DNA of 26,256 bases from Thoreauomyces humboldtii (Eukaryota > Chytridiomycota > Chytridiomycetes > Spizellomycetales > Powellomycetaceae): NCBI GenBank assembly GCA_027596035.1, contig JADGJA010000284.1, forward strand, positions 1 through 26,256, in the 5' to 3' direction. This document shows, one piece after another, positions 1 through 10,433 of this stretch. Position numbers and translations under genes: made by a program. Below the pieces are notes generated by a model. It was not told the origin of the DNA. It saw nothing but the letters and a program-made list of their open reading frames with translations, and ran no database searches. Each line of letters starts with the position of its first letter. The stretch's first letter is position 1.

Positions 1-353
1 AGCTGATGTGGGGCGAAAAAAATGCGGGTCGGGAAAACCGGGGAGGAGGAGGAGGGGAGTCATGGCGCTTGAGGAAGCTCTGCGCGATTGTCCAAGTCAG
101 TGTGGAATGTCCGGACTGGGGGTCCCCGTTGTCACCATTTCCAAAGCAGAGATCGGCTCTCCCACCAAATCAGCAAACCGCATATCAGCCAACTTCCCCG
201 TCAATCCCACTTCGTTCATCGCGCATAGTCAAAGTTAGGAACGGCAAGCCCTTCCTACGCAGAGCAGCGTGCCTTCAGACCATCGCAGGAGTTTCCTCAT
301 TCCCTGTCGCAAAGCCCGATCATCCTACGCCCGCTTACCATCTTCCACTCGAC
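1..353. other. Upstream region of UFD1, no gene recognised
   Basis: No recognisable protein is encoded before the UFD1 start at 354. The UFD1 frame stays open upstream to position 6, but that stretch has no similarity to the family and includes low-complexity Gly/Arg. It is best read as promoter and 5' leader. A purine-rich G/A stretch lies at about 40-60. Confidence 0.5.
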
Positions 354-1445
354 ATGTGGGGCGGCAGCTACTACGATGAGGATCAGGGTCATCACCTTGC
401 GGGTGTGTCCCACTTCAGTACGACCCCGTTCTCTGAGACCTACCGATGCTACTCGGCTGCCATGTTACCTTCCCGTACGGAACGTCCCGAGCTGCTTTAC
501 GGAGGAAAGATCGTGCTTCCGAACTCGGCGTTCATGAAGCTCTCCGCCCTTCACATCGTCTACCCGATGCTCTTCTCACTCACCTCGAACGCGCAAGAAT
601 CCCCGAAAGTGACCCACTCCGGTGTCCTCGAGTTCACGGCCGAGGAGGGACGCGTGTACGTGCCGCAGTGGATGATGAAGGGTCTCGGACTCCAGGAAGG
701 CAGCTTCGTCAAAGTCAAGAACACGGAACTTAGTCTGGGAACCTTCGTCAAGATCCAACCCCAGTCGGTCGACTTTCTCCAGATCACGGACCCCAAGGCC
801 GTCCTCGAGCAGGCCTTTCGGAACTTTTCCACCCTCACCGTGGGAGACATCATCACGTTTCGATACAACGACACGCTCTACGACATCCTCGTCCTGGAAG
901 TCAAACCCATGACGGACGCTCAGGGCATCTCGATCGTGGAGACGGACCTCGAGGTCGACTTTGCCCCGCCTCTGGGCTACGTCGAACCCGAACCCGTCTA
1001 CCGACCAAAGACCCACGGGAACACGGCGGGAGGAGGAGGAGGAGTAGGAGGCGGCGCTCCGTCGGTCGAGGGAAGCAGGGCGAGCATCGCGCAGCACACG
1101 GTAGCCGAGGAGATCGGTTTCAAACCGTTCGGTGGAAGCGGTCAGAAGCTCAGCGGGAAGACTGACGGAACGGGCGGGGGCGAGGGAGCGTCTACCGCCA
1201 AGGGAAAGGAGAACGACGGGCCAGTCCCTGCGGCGCTCAGGCTTCCTCCGGGGAAGCTCTTTTTTGGATACCCTGTGATTCCGGTCAAGGGCAAAGGGGA
1301 AGATGCGGAAGGATCGGATGGGAAGAAAGGTCCAACGTTTTCCGGCCAGGGTCAAACGCTCAAGGCGGCGCGGAAAAGTAACGCTGGTCAGTCGCCGTCC
1401 ACCTCTGCTCCAGGGGTTTCTCCGTCGGGAAGCGGAAGCAAGTAG
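354..1445 (+). CDS. UFD1: Ubiquitin fusion degradation protein 1 (Cdc48/p97 cofactor)
   Basis: UFD1 pairs with Npl4 to bring polyubiquitylated clients to the Cdc48/p97 unfoldase in ER-associated and nuclear degradation. The model is one uninterrupted exon of 363 residues, close to the 361 of yeast Ufd1. Residues 1-200 form the conserved UT3 (UN) domain; blocks such as YGGKIVLP, VTHSGVLEF, KIQPQSVDFL and DLEVDFAPPLGY are clear. The tail is Gly-rich and disordered and carries two SHP boxes of form FxGxGxxL, FGGSGQKL at 259-266 and FSGQGQTL at 329-336, which in the family bind the p97 N domain. The ATG at 354 is chosen because family-like sequence (MWGGSYYDED) starts there, although the frame is open further upstream. 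The gene converges on the PDI gene with a 167-bp gap. Confidence 0.95.
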   Translation: MWGGSYYDEDQGHHLAGVSHFSTTPFSETYRCYSAAMLPSRTERPELLYGGKIVLPNSAFMKLSALHIVYPMLFSLTSNAQESPKVTHSGVLEFTAEEGRVYVPQWMMKGLGLQEGSFVKVKNTELSLGTFVKIQPQSVDFLQITDPKAVLEQAFRNFSTLTVGDIITFRYNDTLYDILVLEVKPMTDAQGISIVETDLEVDFAPPLGYVEPEPVYRPKTHGNTAGGGGGVGGGAPSVEGSRASIAQHTVAEEIGFKPFGGSGQKLSGKTDGTGGGEGASTAKGKENDGPVPAALRLPPGKLFFGYPVIPVKGKGEDAEGSDGKKGPTFSGQGQTLKAARKSNAGQSPSTSAPGVSPSGSGSK

Positions 1446-1612
1446 TGAATGCTCTCCCCGTGTTGCTTTTGGTTGGTAGCTTGGCGTTTGTTGGTGCAAC
1501 CTCGTTGAATAGATCTTAAGATACCAGTTCAAGTTTTCCGATGTGGGCAAGGCAGTAGAATGTTAAGGACTGAAAACCTCGCAAATCTAGTCAGATCCTG
1601 ATCCCGCCGCAG

Positions 1613-3814
1613 TTACTCGGCCTTCGGGTCTATTGTTGGCCGCAACCCTGGAACACCACCATATACATAAGCCATCACCCCAACAATCACAAGGCAGATG
1701 ACAAACAAGCCGTGGTGTTTCACAAAGGCCTGCAATAACGAATGTAAATCAGCGTCCTTTTGCTCCTTGGTGACAAGCACACAAGTCAACTCACCAGCGT
1801 TCCCGACGCCCACCGAGACACGCTGTATACAAGACGGCCCAGAAGACCAGCTGTAAATTTTGGCTGTCGCGTGAATTAGTACGAAGACCGATCTGCGGGG
1901 ACCAGCGGGCGGGATGAGCCAACATGATCGAACATACCTTTGCAGTGCCTTCCAGAACCTCATTGATGGTTTGTAGCAGCGCAGCCTTCTCGAACGCGAT
2001 GGCACGACCGCCGTTGTCGACATCGTAATATGTGTCCTCCTAACGAGCCAACGACACGGGGGGACATCAGCGACCAGAGGACCAAGATCCATCGGAATCC
2101 CCATCGTCTCACCTTCGGATCTGCTATGATGATGAGCGGCACCTGCTGCTCCGTGACCCCGTACACCCTCTCGACATAAGCGCTCCACTTGACGCCGTCC
2201 AGCCACGTGAAGACCACCAGATCCTCGTGCAGATTTTCCGTCCTTGCTTGGTTCTCCCACCCGAAGGTGGCATCCCTCAGGGCCTTCAAGACGGCGTGCT
2301 TCTTAGGATCCGCTGGATCGATCACGGCGATGACGACCACAGCGTCTCCGCCCAGGACCTCCTCCTGGTTGTCCGCGTCGAGATGGAGGACCCGTGGATG
2401 ACGGTTCGACTTGACAAAGGTGGAGATAGTCTGGCGTGATGCTAGGGACGATGAGGGGAGAGGAATCGTCAACTGGCCGTTATCCTTCGTTACGAGGAGC
2501 ACGGGATCACGGGCGCCAGTCGAAGACGATGGTGGTTGGACGTTCAAGATATCGCGAGCTGCCGGGTCCGGGGTCACGTAGAATCGGGCATCATGGCGCA
2601 TGGAGGTTGCGACATCCAGGAAGGTTTCCAACTGCGTTCGATCCACAGTCTCCGACTGCACGAGGAGCCAGAAGGCGACCTCGTTGCGGTCCAGTACGTG
2701 CTGGATCTCCGAGGCTTTCACGACCGTGAAGGCTGGGCGGCTGGTGAAGTCCCGTGCGTACTCGCGCAGGGCGTCAAACGATCTGGCACCCTTGTACTCT
2801 GCGACGTGTGAAGGCAAGTGCATATACTTGAGCGTTGGGTATCCTCGGATGCCAAAGCTCCTGCACGTCGTGCCTTCACTGGTGCAGTCCACGGCACCCA
2901 GGTTCACTTGACCCCGTAATGAAGGGGCGAGGTCCTCAAAGACGGGTTTGAGCTGCTTGCAGAAGGTGCACCATGGTGCATGGAACATGATGAACCATGG
3001 TGTGTTGTTGGTCATGATAGGGAACGTTGCGTCAGTCAGGTGCATCAGCTGACCATCAGGGTTGATGTGAGCCTGAGGACGCGTGCCGGACGCCGCGATT
3101 TCGCGGAGCTGGGCAAGTGTGAACTCCAGTGCATCTTTGGTACGCTGATCATCGCGCTTGATCTCCCCGACGGCAACCGCTGGCCGGGCCACCGGGGTCT
3201 CAGCTGGCGGCCGCGGATCGGGCTTGGATTTTTCTCCGGCCTTTGATGAACCGGCAGAGCCGGCAATGGCAGCGAGCTGGGCATCTATGTATCCGTTCAG
3301 GGGATCCAGTAACTTTGCATCCTTGTAGTCTTCCACGTGCTTTCCGTCAACGTAAAGTCGGATGGTGGGATATCTCGTCACACCCAGATCTTGACACAGA
3401 TCCTCGTCCTCCGCACGGCCGAAGCACTCCGCCTTATACAGCCGGAGCGAGCTTCCGATCGCATCGCTTCTCTGTTGAGCCTTCCACCAGACGGGTGTGA
3501 ACCTAACGTAGCGACGACGAGGTTAAAGAAGAGTTGTGGAAGTTCCTGAAGCATGGCATCTCGTCGTACTGCCTGCAATGCCCGCAGCCGCTGGAGCCAA
3601 AGAATACGAGGCGTCGTCCGGTGCTAACAGTCTCCTGGAAGTTGGTAGGGGCAACATGGCGGAGGAGTTTGTTCACTCGGTAGTACTCCTCCGGTGTAAT
3701 TTCGCTCGTTGCGGCTATAACGGTTGGCGCGAAAACGGCCAAGGCAAGAAGAAGGCCCAAGAGGACGAGTACATGCCTCCGCCCAAGGGCATTTCGTTTC
3801 GGATTCGTGCGCAT
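1613..3814 (-). CDS. Membrane-anchored protein disulfide isomerase with two thioredoxin domains
   Basis: Predicted ER oxidoreductase that makes or reshuffles disulfides. Exons are 3814-3570, 3502-2113, 2039-1938, 1863-1795 and 1729-1613, giving 640 residues in frame throughout. Residues 14-35 are a hydrophobic signal peptide ending near VIAA. The first thioredoxin domain has a classical CGHC site at 77-80, followed after splicing by QFTPVWW. The second has APWCTFCKQL with CTFC at 260-263, an unusual active site, followed by cis-Pro GYPTLKY. Less conserved thioredoxin-like folds follow. Residues 609-627 form one transmembrane helix with a short charged tail ending in KAE, so a C-terminal KDEL-type signal is replaced by a membrane anchor, as in yeast Eps1 or animal TMX3. 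Which of those it is orthologous to cannot be settled here. The 69-nt exon 4 was chosen because it alone keeps the frame and has a TACTAAT branch site. Confidence 0.85.
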
Positions 3815-4046
3815 GTCGGAATGGACTGCCGTACCCGGTAGCAACGGAGTGAATGGACTTCGATAAATTTGTGAACGCGAGGGGAGCGGTTCGGACACGT
3901 TTCGGACGAGTTCGCATCTTCCCTTTCCTCGTCCGTAGTCCCCATGTACATGGACGTACTCTAAATCATACCCTGAATACAACAACCGCGTACACCCTCC
4001 CATTCATCACGACACTCCGGGTCTTCAATCTCTTTTGGAACCACTC
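3815..4046. promoter_or_regulatory. Divergent promoter of the PDI and CAC2 genes
   Basis: The two start codons are 232 bp apart and point away from each other, so both promoters and 5' leaders must fit here. I see no TATA box or other named element that I would defend. Confidence 0.5.
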
Positions 4047-6045
4047 ATGCGGGTCAAGACGCTACAGGTCCTGTGGCACGACAAAGACCCTATCTTCTCT
4101 GTCGATTTCGAACCCAATGGAAGTGGACGCTTCGCAACCGCCGGGGGAGACCATAACGTTCGGGTATGTGGTTCTTCGACGGAGAGACGAGGGAAACTCC
4201 ACCTGTTCCGTGGTCGGCTTATCATCAGTGTTCGAACATAACAGATATGGAGGCTGGAAAAGGACGAGAAGGAGCTTCCCACGGTGCAATTCTTATCCAG
4301 TTTGGACCGACACGCGGGGGCAGTGAATTGCGTGCGATGGGCTCCTGGCGGTGAGGGATAAGGAAACAATGCCGCAGCGGCCGATCGGCGGAAGCTACAG
4401 CATGCTAACTCAACGCAACTATCAACAGGCGGAGTTCTGGCCTCTGGTGGAGACGGTACGATGGCCCCTGGGAAAGAGCTAGCATAGGGAACTTCCAGTT
4501 AAAATGGGCTCTTTTTAGACGGAACGATCATTCTTTGGGTGCAAAGCGACGAGAAGGCGGGAACCTCAACCCTTGAAGACCAGGACGGCCAATTGGAGAC
4601 TTGGCGGTGTTCGGCAATGTTGAGGTGTGGTTCCGCGGCAGTGCATATCCGAATCGCCAGACTAATGGAGATTCACGTAGAGGGTCAACCAATGACATCA
4701 TGGACATGGCATGGTCGCCGGACGGATTACATCTAATGGCGGGATGCGTAGACAACACTTCGCGGATATTTGCTGTGAAAGAACGTGAGTGATTCCCGTT
4801 GATCTATCTTAGCTACTGAACTCGCTTAACCACTTTCATTGCAACTCAGAACGCGGTGTGAAAGTTATGACGGAGCATGGTCACTTCGTTCAAGGCGTTG
4901 CATGGGATCCTTTGGGAAAATATCTCGTCTCCCAAAGTAGCGATAGGTACTTCACTTCAATCAATTCCCGCTTGACATCATGACAGCTTACTTTAGTTTT
5001 TGCCAGATCAATACAAGTATACACGAGCGACTTGCATAAAAATCAGCTCCGCGTTAAGGCGGCGGGCCGTCTGACTCGAGTTGATCCAAGCAAATGTGCC
5101 AGCCGTGGGGAAACTATGAGCACTGCGCAACCCTCAGAATCGATCGTCAAGCCCCTCGGAAAACCATTTCGGAACTTTCACGACGAGACGTTGGCGTCTT
5201 TCTTTCGCCGACTGACCTTTTCGCCTGATGGCTCCTTGTTGTTTGCTCCCGCCGGAGTGTTTCGAAGTGAAGGCGAAGATGTGGATCGAAACGCTGTCTA
5301 TGTATATGGGCGAGGGCAGATTACCGGGTGCGGCTTGATCATCCAGTTCTTGACTATTTCGCCTTCTTGTATCTGACACCTAGCTCTTATTTGCTCCAGA
5401 GAACCGATCGCGTGCCTTTGCGGTCACGCCAAACCCAGCATCGCCGTTCGTTGTTCTCCCGTTGCATACAAGCTACGACCCATGAACCGAACGATGGGCG
5501 GCGACATACAGCCACCGTCTCCACCGGCGGAGACGCCCACTCCCTCCCCACCACCATCCATGTTCGCATTGCGTTACCGGTACATCTTCGCCGTGGCGAC
5601 GCAGGACGCCCTTTTTATCTATGACACGCAACAACCCGACCCCATCGCCCACCTCTCCGGTCTCCACTACTCGACCCTTACGGACGTGGCGTGGTCGACC
5701 GACGGGAGGACGATCTTGATGACGAGCACGGACGGGTTCTGTTCGATCGTGTCGTTCGAGGAGGGACAGCTGGGGGAAGCTGTCGAGGAGGAGGCGCTTA
5801 AGTTTGCACCTAGCGACGATGCTATGTGCTGCACGCCACCCCTGTCGCCATCAAGGGAAGGGCCGGTGAAGGAGGGCTTAGGAGATGCGATGGAGGGTGT
5901 GGTTGTTGGGACTACCACGGATAAGGTCGTTGCTCCGTCTGGGACGCTGCTGCCAGACAACAAGCGGCCAGGTACCAGCGGGGCAGCTGCTCCCAGCAGC
6001 AAGAAGCGACGGATAGCGCCCACATTCCTGCGACCGTGTAATTAA
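4047..6045 (+). CDS. CAC2: Chromatin assembly factor 1 subunit B (p60), WD40 protein
   Basis: Middle subunit of CAF-1, which deposits H3-H4 on newly replicated DNA with Asf1 and PCNA. Eight exons: 4047-4163, 4245-4350, 4429-4455, 4519-4624, 4681-4784, 4850-4946, 5007-5327 and 5400-6045, 507 residues. The start MRVKTLQVLWHDKDPIFSVD and blocks such as GDHNVRIWRLEKDE, MLRGSTNDIMDMAWSPDG, DETLASFFRRLTFSPDGS and HYSTLTDVAWSTDG follow the WD40 propeller of CHAF1B/Cac2. The C terminus ends in KKRRIAPTFL (about 494-503), the B-domain type motif through which CAF-1 p60 and HIRA bind Asf1. Donor 4625 was preferred over 4607 because it restores the family block ending MLRGST. Exon 3 is only 27 nt. The gene diverges from the PDI gene and converges on GAR1. 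Confidence 0.93.
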
Positions 6046-6458
6046 AACGACCATCGCAGACTTGTTGCAACATGCGGACAGTAAGATGAAAGAGGCAGCA
6101 AAGATGCTTCTATGCAGTGGGAACAGATTTACAAGAAGCGCATATAAAAAAAAGGAGAGGCGGGCAGGGAATCGCGTTGGGAAAGGAAGAGAAGGACAGG
6201 ACGCCGCGTGTACGAAAGGTTGCAATTCCCGGCCCGCCGAATGTGTGTACCTGCATGACAGTGAAGGAGAATAGGGGAAAGCGAAAGACAAAAGAGGAAG
6301 GTGGTGCGTCCGTCGGTGTGTGAATGTCTATGCCTCAGCAAAACCGACTGGGCCTGGAAGACCTGCGTATTCGAAGATCGTCGTAGGATGAATGCATTTG
6401 CTGGTGTCGAAAGAGGATGTGGATTGGACGTGCAAGTGGAATGGAAATGCTCGAGGGT
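6046..6458. other. Convergent intergenic region between CAC2 and GAR1
   Basis: This 413-bp gap lies between two stop codons and should hold both 3' UTRs. It is purine-rich on the plus strand. No protein or RNA gene is recognised; the short open frames here have no family-like sequence. Confidence 0.5.
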
Positions 6459-7248
6459 TTATTGTCCTGGCACAACGATTCAATGTCAGAGATCGGTTGC
6501 CGCAAGAGAGACCTCAGATGATCCCTTACCTCGTCCACGTCCACGAGCGCCGAAACCGCCGCCACGGGGTGCACCGCGAGGTGCGAAGCCACCGCGTCCA
6601 CCGGCTCCACCGCGAGGAGCGAATCCTCCACGACCGCCTCCACGTCCACCGGCACCGCCGCGGGGGGCACCACGACCACGTCCACCGAAGCTTCCGCCTC
6701 GTCCACCTCCACGCTTCTCGACCAGGCCCTGACGACCGAGGGGCTTGCCTACGGAGGAACAAGAAAAGATTCAGGTTTTAGGGAACGGTCGAGGGGCAAT
6801 CGAGTTCCCGGTTCAGGTCCTTACCACGACCGCCGACAGTCTTGGGCTTGGGAAGGAATCGGTCGAGGGGCAGAAGCTTGTCGGGAGCGATGAAGACGGT
6901 GTCGTCCTTCTTGAAGGAAGCGGCTTGGACGCCCTCCTGGAGCTTGACGGTGAAGAAGACCTCGTTCAAGGGGCCGAGGATCTCATCGACCTTGCCGATC
7001 TGGGTCTTGTTCTCGAGGAAGATGGGTGCGTTGAAGTAAGGGATCTTTGCCTGGGAAGCGAGCTTGGAGCACACGAGCTCTCCCTCGCAGTTGTGCATGA
7101 ATGCGCCCATGGCGACGACCGAGTCCGGGGGACCCTGGTTGAAGCTGTTGAAACCGCCGCGACCGCCTCCACGACCACCAGCCCCACCTCGGGGTGCGCC
7201 GCGCCCTCCTCCGAATCCACGTCCACGGGGTGCTCCTCGTCCACTCAT
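6459..7248 (-). CDS. GAR1: H/ACA snoRNP pseudouridylation complex subunit GAR1
   Basis: Core protein of H/ACA snoRNPs, which pseudouridylate rRNA and snRNA in the nucleolus; it contacts Cbf5/dyskerin and helps substrate turnover. Exons 7248-6825, 6748-6530 and 6466-6459 give 216 residues, near the 217 of human GAR1. An N-terminal RGG segment ([15 protein letters not shown]) precedes the beta-barrel core with [48 protein letters not shown] and [13 protein letters not shown] long C-terminal RGG/FAPRG tract follows. The last exon is 8 nt (Gly-Gln-stop), chosen because the preceding GTAAG donor is strong and a CTGAC branch site and GCCAG acceptor follow. If that intron is retained the protein instead ends [14 protein letters not shown] at 6486. 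The TAA stop lies inside an AATAAA hexamer (6463-6458). Confidence 0.93.
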
Positions 7249-7545
7249 GATTTTATTTGGTTGTTGGTAATCGGAATGAGGGGTGCTTTTCCTACACGAG
7301 TGTGCTTTGGGGAAAAAGAAAGAAAACGTTGGGAGAGACACGCACCACGAAGAAGAGACCTCTGCGCCACTCCCGTGCACCCGAAAGCCCTAACCGCGTT
7401 CTCCAAGCAAGTTCTTCCCACCTCACTCACTCCCGTCTTGTCTTCCCACCAAAACGGTTCGTGTTGCCGATATAGGAGCATCTCGTCATTGCTGGGTCCT
7501 CATACGGCTGTTCATCTTCCAACACTTGCCGGCAACAGTATAGGA
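7249..7545. promoter_or_regulatory. Divergent promoter of GAR1 and NDUFB8
   Basis: A 297-bp start-to-start gap shared by a nucleolar gene and a complex I gene. The octamer AGCCCTAA sits at 7386-7393. Its complement carries TTAGGGC, resembling the TTAGGG/ARCCCTAA boxes bound by Tbf1- or Rap1-type factors at yeast snoRNA and ribosomal genes. The link is inference from one match. Confidence 0.4.
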
Positions 7546-8494
7546 ATGGCGATGAACCTGCTGGCTCGAGCTGCCTTCGCGGCATCGCGCAGATCCACCG
7601 TTCCCATCGGCGCTTCAGCGTCAGCACTCACTTCGGCCAGGCACTATGGGTGAGTTATCGGACTGTCTGCAGCAAGCACCGTCAAGGGCTTTGTATAGCA
7701 GGGGTGCCCAGTGATCCTGTCAGAGGCTGAATGTAGTCTTTTGGTTCCTCGTAGCTATAACCCAGACAACCGAGTGCCAGCTGAACCCGTAAAGGGGGTT
7801 GCAGCGGAAATCTGGTCCACGAAACAAAAGGGCGGTGCTCTTCCTCCACCCTCCGTACCCGCCCAGGACCCCGAAGCCTTCCTCCAGCATCCTCTCTATA
7901 CCCCCGCAGCAAAGGTGCAGACGGGCCTCGGTCCCGTAGTGGCTCCCCTCGTCTGGCCAGAGTACGACCAGCGCACCCCGTCCTCTGAATCCTCGGGGCT
8001 TCCCTCCCCTCCAAACTGGCACGACGCTGGATTTGACGTAGCCGCGACCGCCCCCATCGGCGACTACCCTCACGTCCGACCCCAGTTCGCTCAGCTCCGC
8101 GACCCCTTCAAGTACTGGGATCAGCAGGGACGCAGGAACTACGGAGAGATCATGTACGACCATGACAACTTCACGGAGATCTTCTCCATCGGTCCCGAGG
8201 TGCACTGGTGGCAGCCGGCGAAGCACTCGCTCCAGTTCCTGGCCGTCGTCGCTGGGATGGCTGCATGCGTCCACTGGTGGGACGTCGAGGAGCACCTGTG
8301 GTTCGCGGAAAAGGATTACCCTTACGACGGACTCCGCGTGGAGCTTGGAGGCGATCCTAACGATGAGACCGATACCTACACGAGGGTAGGTGTCGTCTTT
8401 TTTTCCTTCTGTAACTCTATCGAAGCCGCAGTCATCACGCTCACACACCGATCTCTCTGCATTCTTTTAACAGGCCGCGCTGTACAAGATATAG
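7546..8494 (+). CDS. NDUFB8: NADH:ubiquinone oxidoreductase ASHI-type subunit (complex I)
   Basis: Accessory subunit of the membrane arm of mitochondrial complex I. Exons 7546-7649, 7755-8385 and 8474-8494 give 251 residues; the last exon encodes only AALYKI and the stop. The N terminus MAMNLLARAAFAASRRST is an Arg/Ala-rich mitochondrial presequence. The mature part has GYNPDNRVPAEP, RDPFKYWDQQGRRNYGE and the acidic DNFTEIFSIGPEVHWW stretch typical of the NDUF_B8 family. One membrane helix follows at about 192-211 (HSLQFLAVVAGMAACVHWW), then a conserved PYDGLRVELGG tail. Two ATGs lie six bases apart at 7546 and 7552; the first is used. Intron 1 is 105 nt, longer than most here. The gene converges on UBA3. 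Confidence 0.9.
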
Positions 8495-8519
8495 AGACTA
8501 GCGGGCATCATGGAGAATC

Positions 8520-8525
8520 AATAAA
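8520..8525 (+). terminator. AATAAA poly(A) signal of NDUFB8
   Basis: A perfect AATAAA hexamer 25 nt after the NDUFB8 stop codon, in the 135-bp convergent gap to UBA3. Its position fits a cleavage signal; this is based on the motif alone. Confidence 0.4.
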
Positions 8526-8629
8526 TCAAAATCAAACAGACCCACAACCCACTTTCCTCACATCGTGTTGGGACCTATCGATCATGCGCATCGGCAAGAG
8601 GATTTTATGCACAGAGAGTATGGCTCACT

Positions 8630-10433
8630 TTATCCGGTGAAGTGCACCGTCATATTCATGCTGATGGGCAGCGCTTCGTCCGTGACCGTCACTTGCTCGC
8701 CGTCCGATAGCAGGTCAGCGATCGTCCTGACGAGGTTGGGTCGCGTGGCCTCCTCAAGCATCCGTGGCGCCTGCATGTACAACGACGTGGACTCTGTCCG
8801 CAGGGAAGGCTTCTTGAGTTGTCTGCGAGAGAGCCATGACGTAGAATTAGCGCGAAGTGGCTGGCCTGCATCCAGTTCACCGGACGGTCTGGCCTCCCAC
8901 GCTGCCAAGCAGATGCGTGGATCCTCGGAAAGAGTGTAGAGGGCGTGTATGTACGTACGTGTCCTTCCGCTCCATGAGCAGGTCGATAAGGTCTTGGAGT
9001 GTTGCTGAGGGGTGGATCTCGATCTTGATCGAAACGCCTCCGCAGACGGGACAGTCTTCCTTCTTCTGCAGCTCGAACGTGTACGTGTAGACGCCTTGGT
9101 CGCCCACGTACATCATGTAGTTGCTCATAGGCGTGGAGCAGTTTGTTGCTATCTTGAATGCTTCCGTGGCGCATGATGCTGACAAAGAACTTCTGAGCAA
9201 AGAGCCGAATGGGGACAGGCGGAGATTTGCTTCGCATAGAAACTCACCGGCAACGATGGCATTGGTGGATGCGATAGCGGGTATGATGTTCTTGACGACT
9301 CCCTGAGCGAGCGAGTAGGTAACTCCAGTGATGTCGAACTCCTTTGCCCTCGAGGAAGCTCTGTCCAGCAACCACTTGATGTGTTCCGGATCGTCTCCGT
9401 CGAGCTTCTTTTCGGGAAACTCGCGCGGCCACTCCAGGACCGACGCCCACTCGATGCAGTGCTCGGGAAGCCTTGGGGTGTTGGCGATGGTGCACATGGG
9501 ATAGGTGGTGGGTTTGGTCTGCATGTCGAGGGAGCATTCGTAGCAGGCCGTGATGCTCGGAAGGATGATGCGGGATTGTCCCTTGAAGCCTTCCGTCCCG
9601 CCGTCGATGATGGGTTTGAAGGTCTCTGGGTAGTCCTCGTCGTACATGTTGACGACGGTGGCGTTGATCCACCGTCGAGCTTCCACAGAGTCCAGGCCGC
9701 AGATGATGATGGTGAACTGGTCGTAGTAGTCCTCGTCCTTGTCCTGGATCTTGCCAAAGAACGGCGTGATGGTCACGCCCGGGACCCTCTTCATGATGAA
9801 CTCGGCGGCCGTCTCTGCCTTCGATCGTCCCACATCCGACGCACTAGAACATGATTGCCATTCCAGGCTGCGCGTGAGTTTGACCGGAACGCGGGATCCA
9901 CGCCTGAGGCGGGGACGAAGAGATTATGCTTTTTTTTCGCGCACCGAAACAGGAATTGACGGTTGAGGTTCGAGATGTCGATCGTGTCCATGTCGATGAC
10001 GTGGATGTCCGTGAATCCCGTGAGCGCCAGGTCCTTTAGCAGCTCGCATCCCAGCCCGCCCGCTCCGACTACCAGGATTTTGATCGAGTGCAGGAACTCT
10101 TTGACCTGACGAGAGAGTCCGTGTCAAGATTGAGCCAGAGCAAAAGCAGGAGATGGAGCCGAATGCGCCTGACTCACGACTGCACCCGGAGTGAAACCCT
10201 CGTTTGCATATGGTCCGGGTCGATCTAGATACTTGTAAAGGTCATGCCATCGCCTATTGACCGACCGCGTATGTGAGTATTGACCACATGTAAAGTCTGA
10301 CCACATGGCAAGCTTTGCGGGACTAAGCACATGTTTGTTCTGCGCAGAAGCCCATCACTAGACCATGCCATCCGTGTGCGGATGTCACTCACAGTTCTGG
10401 ATTAAGTATGTGTTGCGGTTGCGCGAAGGACAT
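8630..10433 (-). CDS. UBA3: NEDD8-activating enzyme E1 catalytic subunit
   Basis: With Ula1/APPBP1 it adenylates NEDD8/Rub1, takes it on a cysteine and passes it to Ubc12, so driving cullin neddylation. Exons 10433-10393, 10253-10178, 10105-9945, 9843-9248, 9178-8959 and 8822-8630 give 428 residues. The nucleotide-binding motif [12 protein letters not shown] (Gly 53-58) and [17 protein letters not shown] are intact. The catalytic cysteine lies in [18 protein letters not shown] at residue 210. Zinc-binding CYEC is at 193-196 and CPVCGG further on. The last exon encodes the ubiquitin-like E2-binding domain ([16 protein letters not shown]). The first exon ([14 protein letters not shown]) was chosen because splicing over 139 nt gives [16 protein letters not shown], which matches the family start; an ATG at 10306 would leave unrelated residues there. 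The gene diverges from the FMN protein. Confidence 0.93.

Noticed and set aside
576..1550. Long minus-strand open frame of 324 codons opposite UFD1
   Set aside because: It is Arg/Ser-rich, resembles no family and mirrors the codons of a clear UFD1 gene.
6745..7653. 302-codon plus frame across GAR1 and the NDUFB8 start
   Set aside because: Its first part is antisense to the GAR1 core and its end is the NDUFB8 presequence; the two are joined only by chance openness.
10254..10306. Alternative UBA3 start at 10306 (MWSDFTCG)
   Set aside because: The residues before RWHDLYKYL do not fit the family, whereas splicing from an exon at 10433-10393 gives a family-like N terminus in frame.
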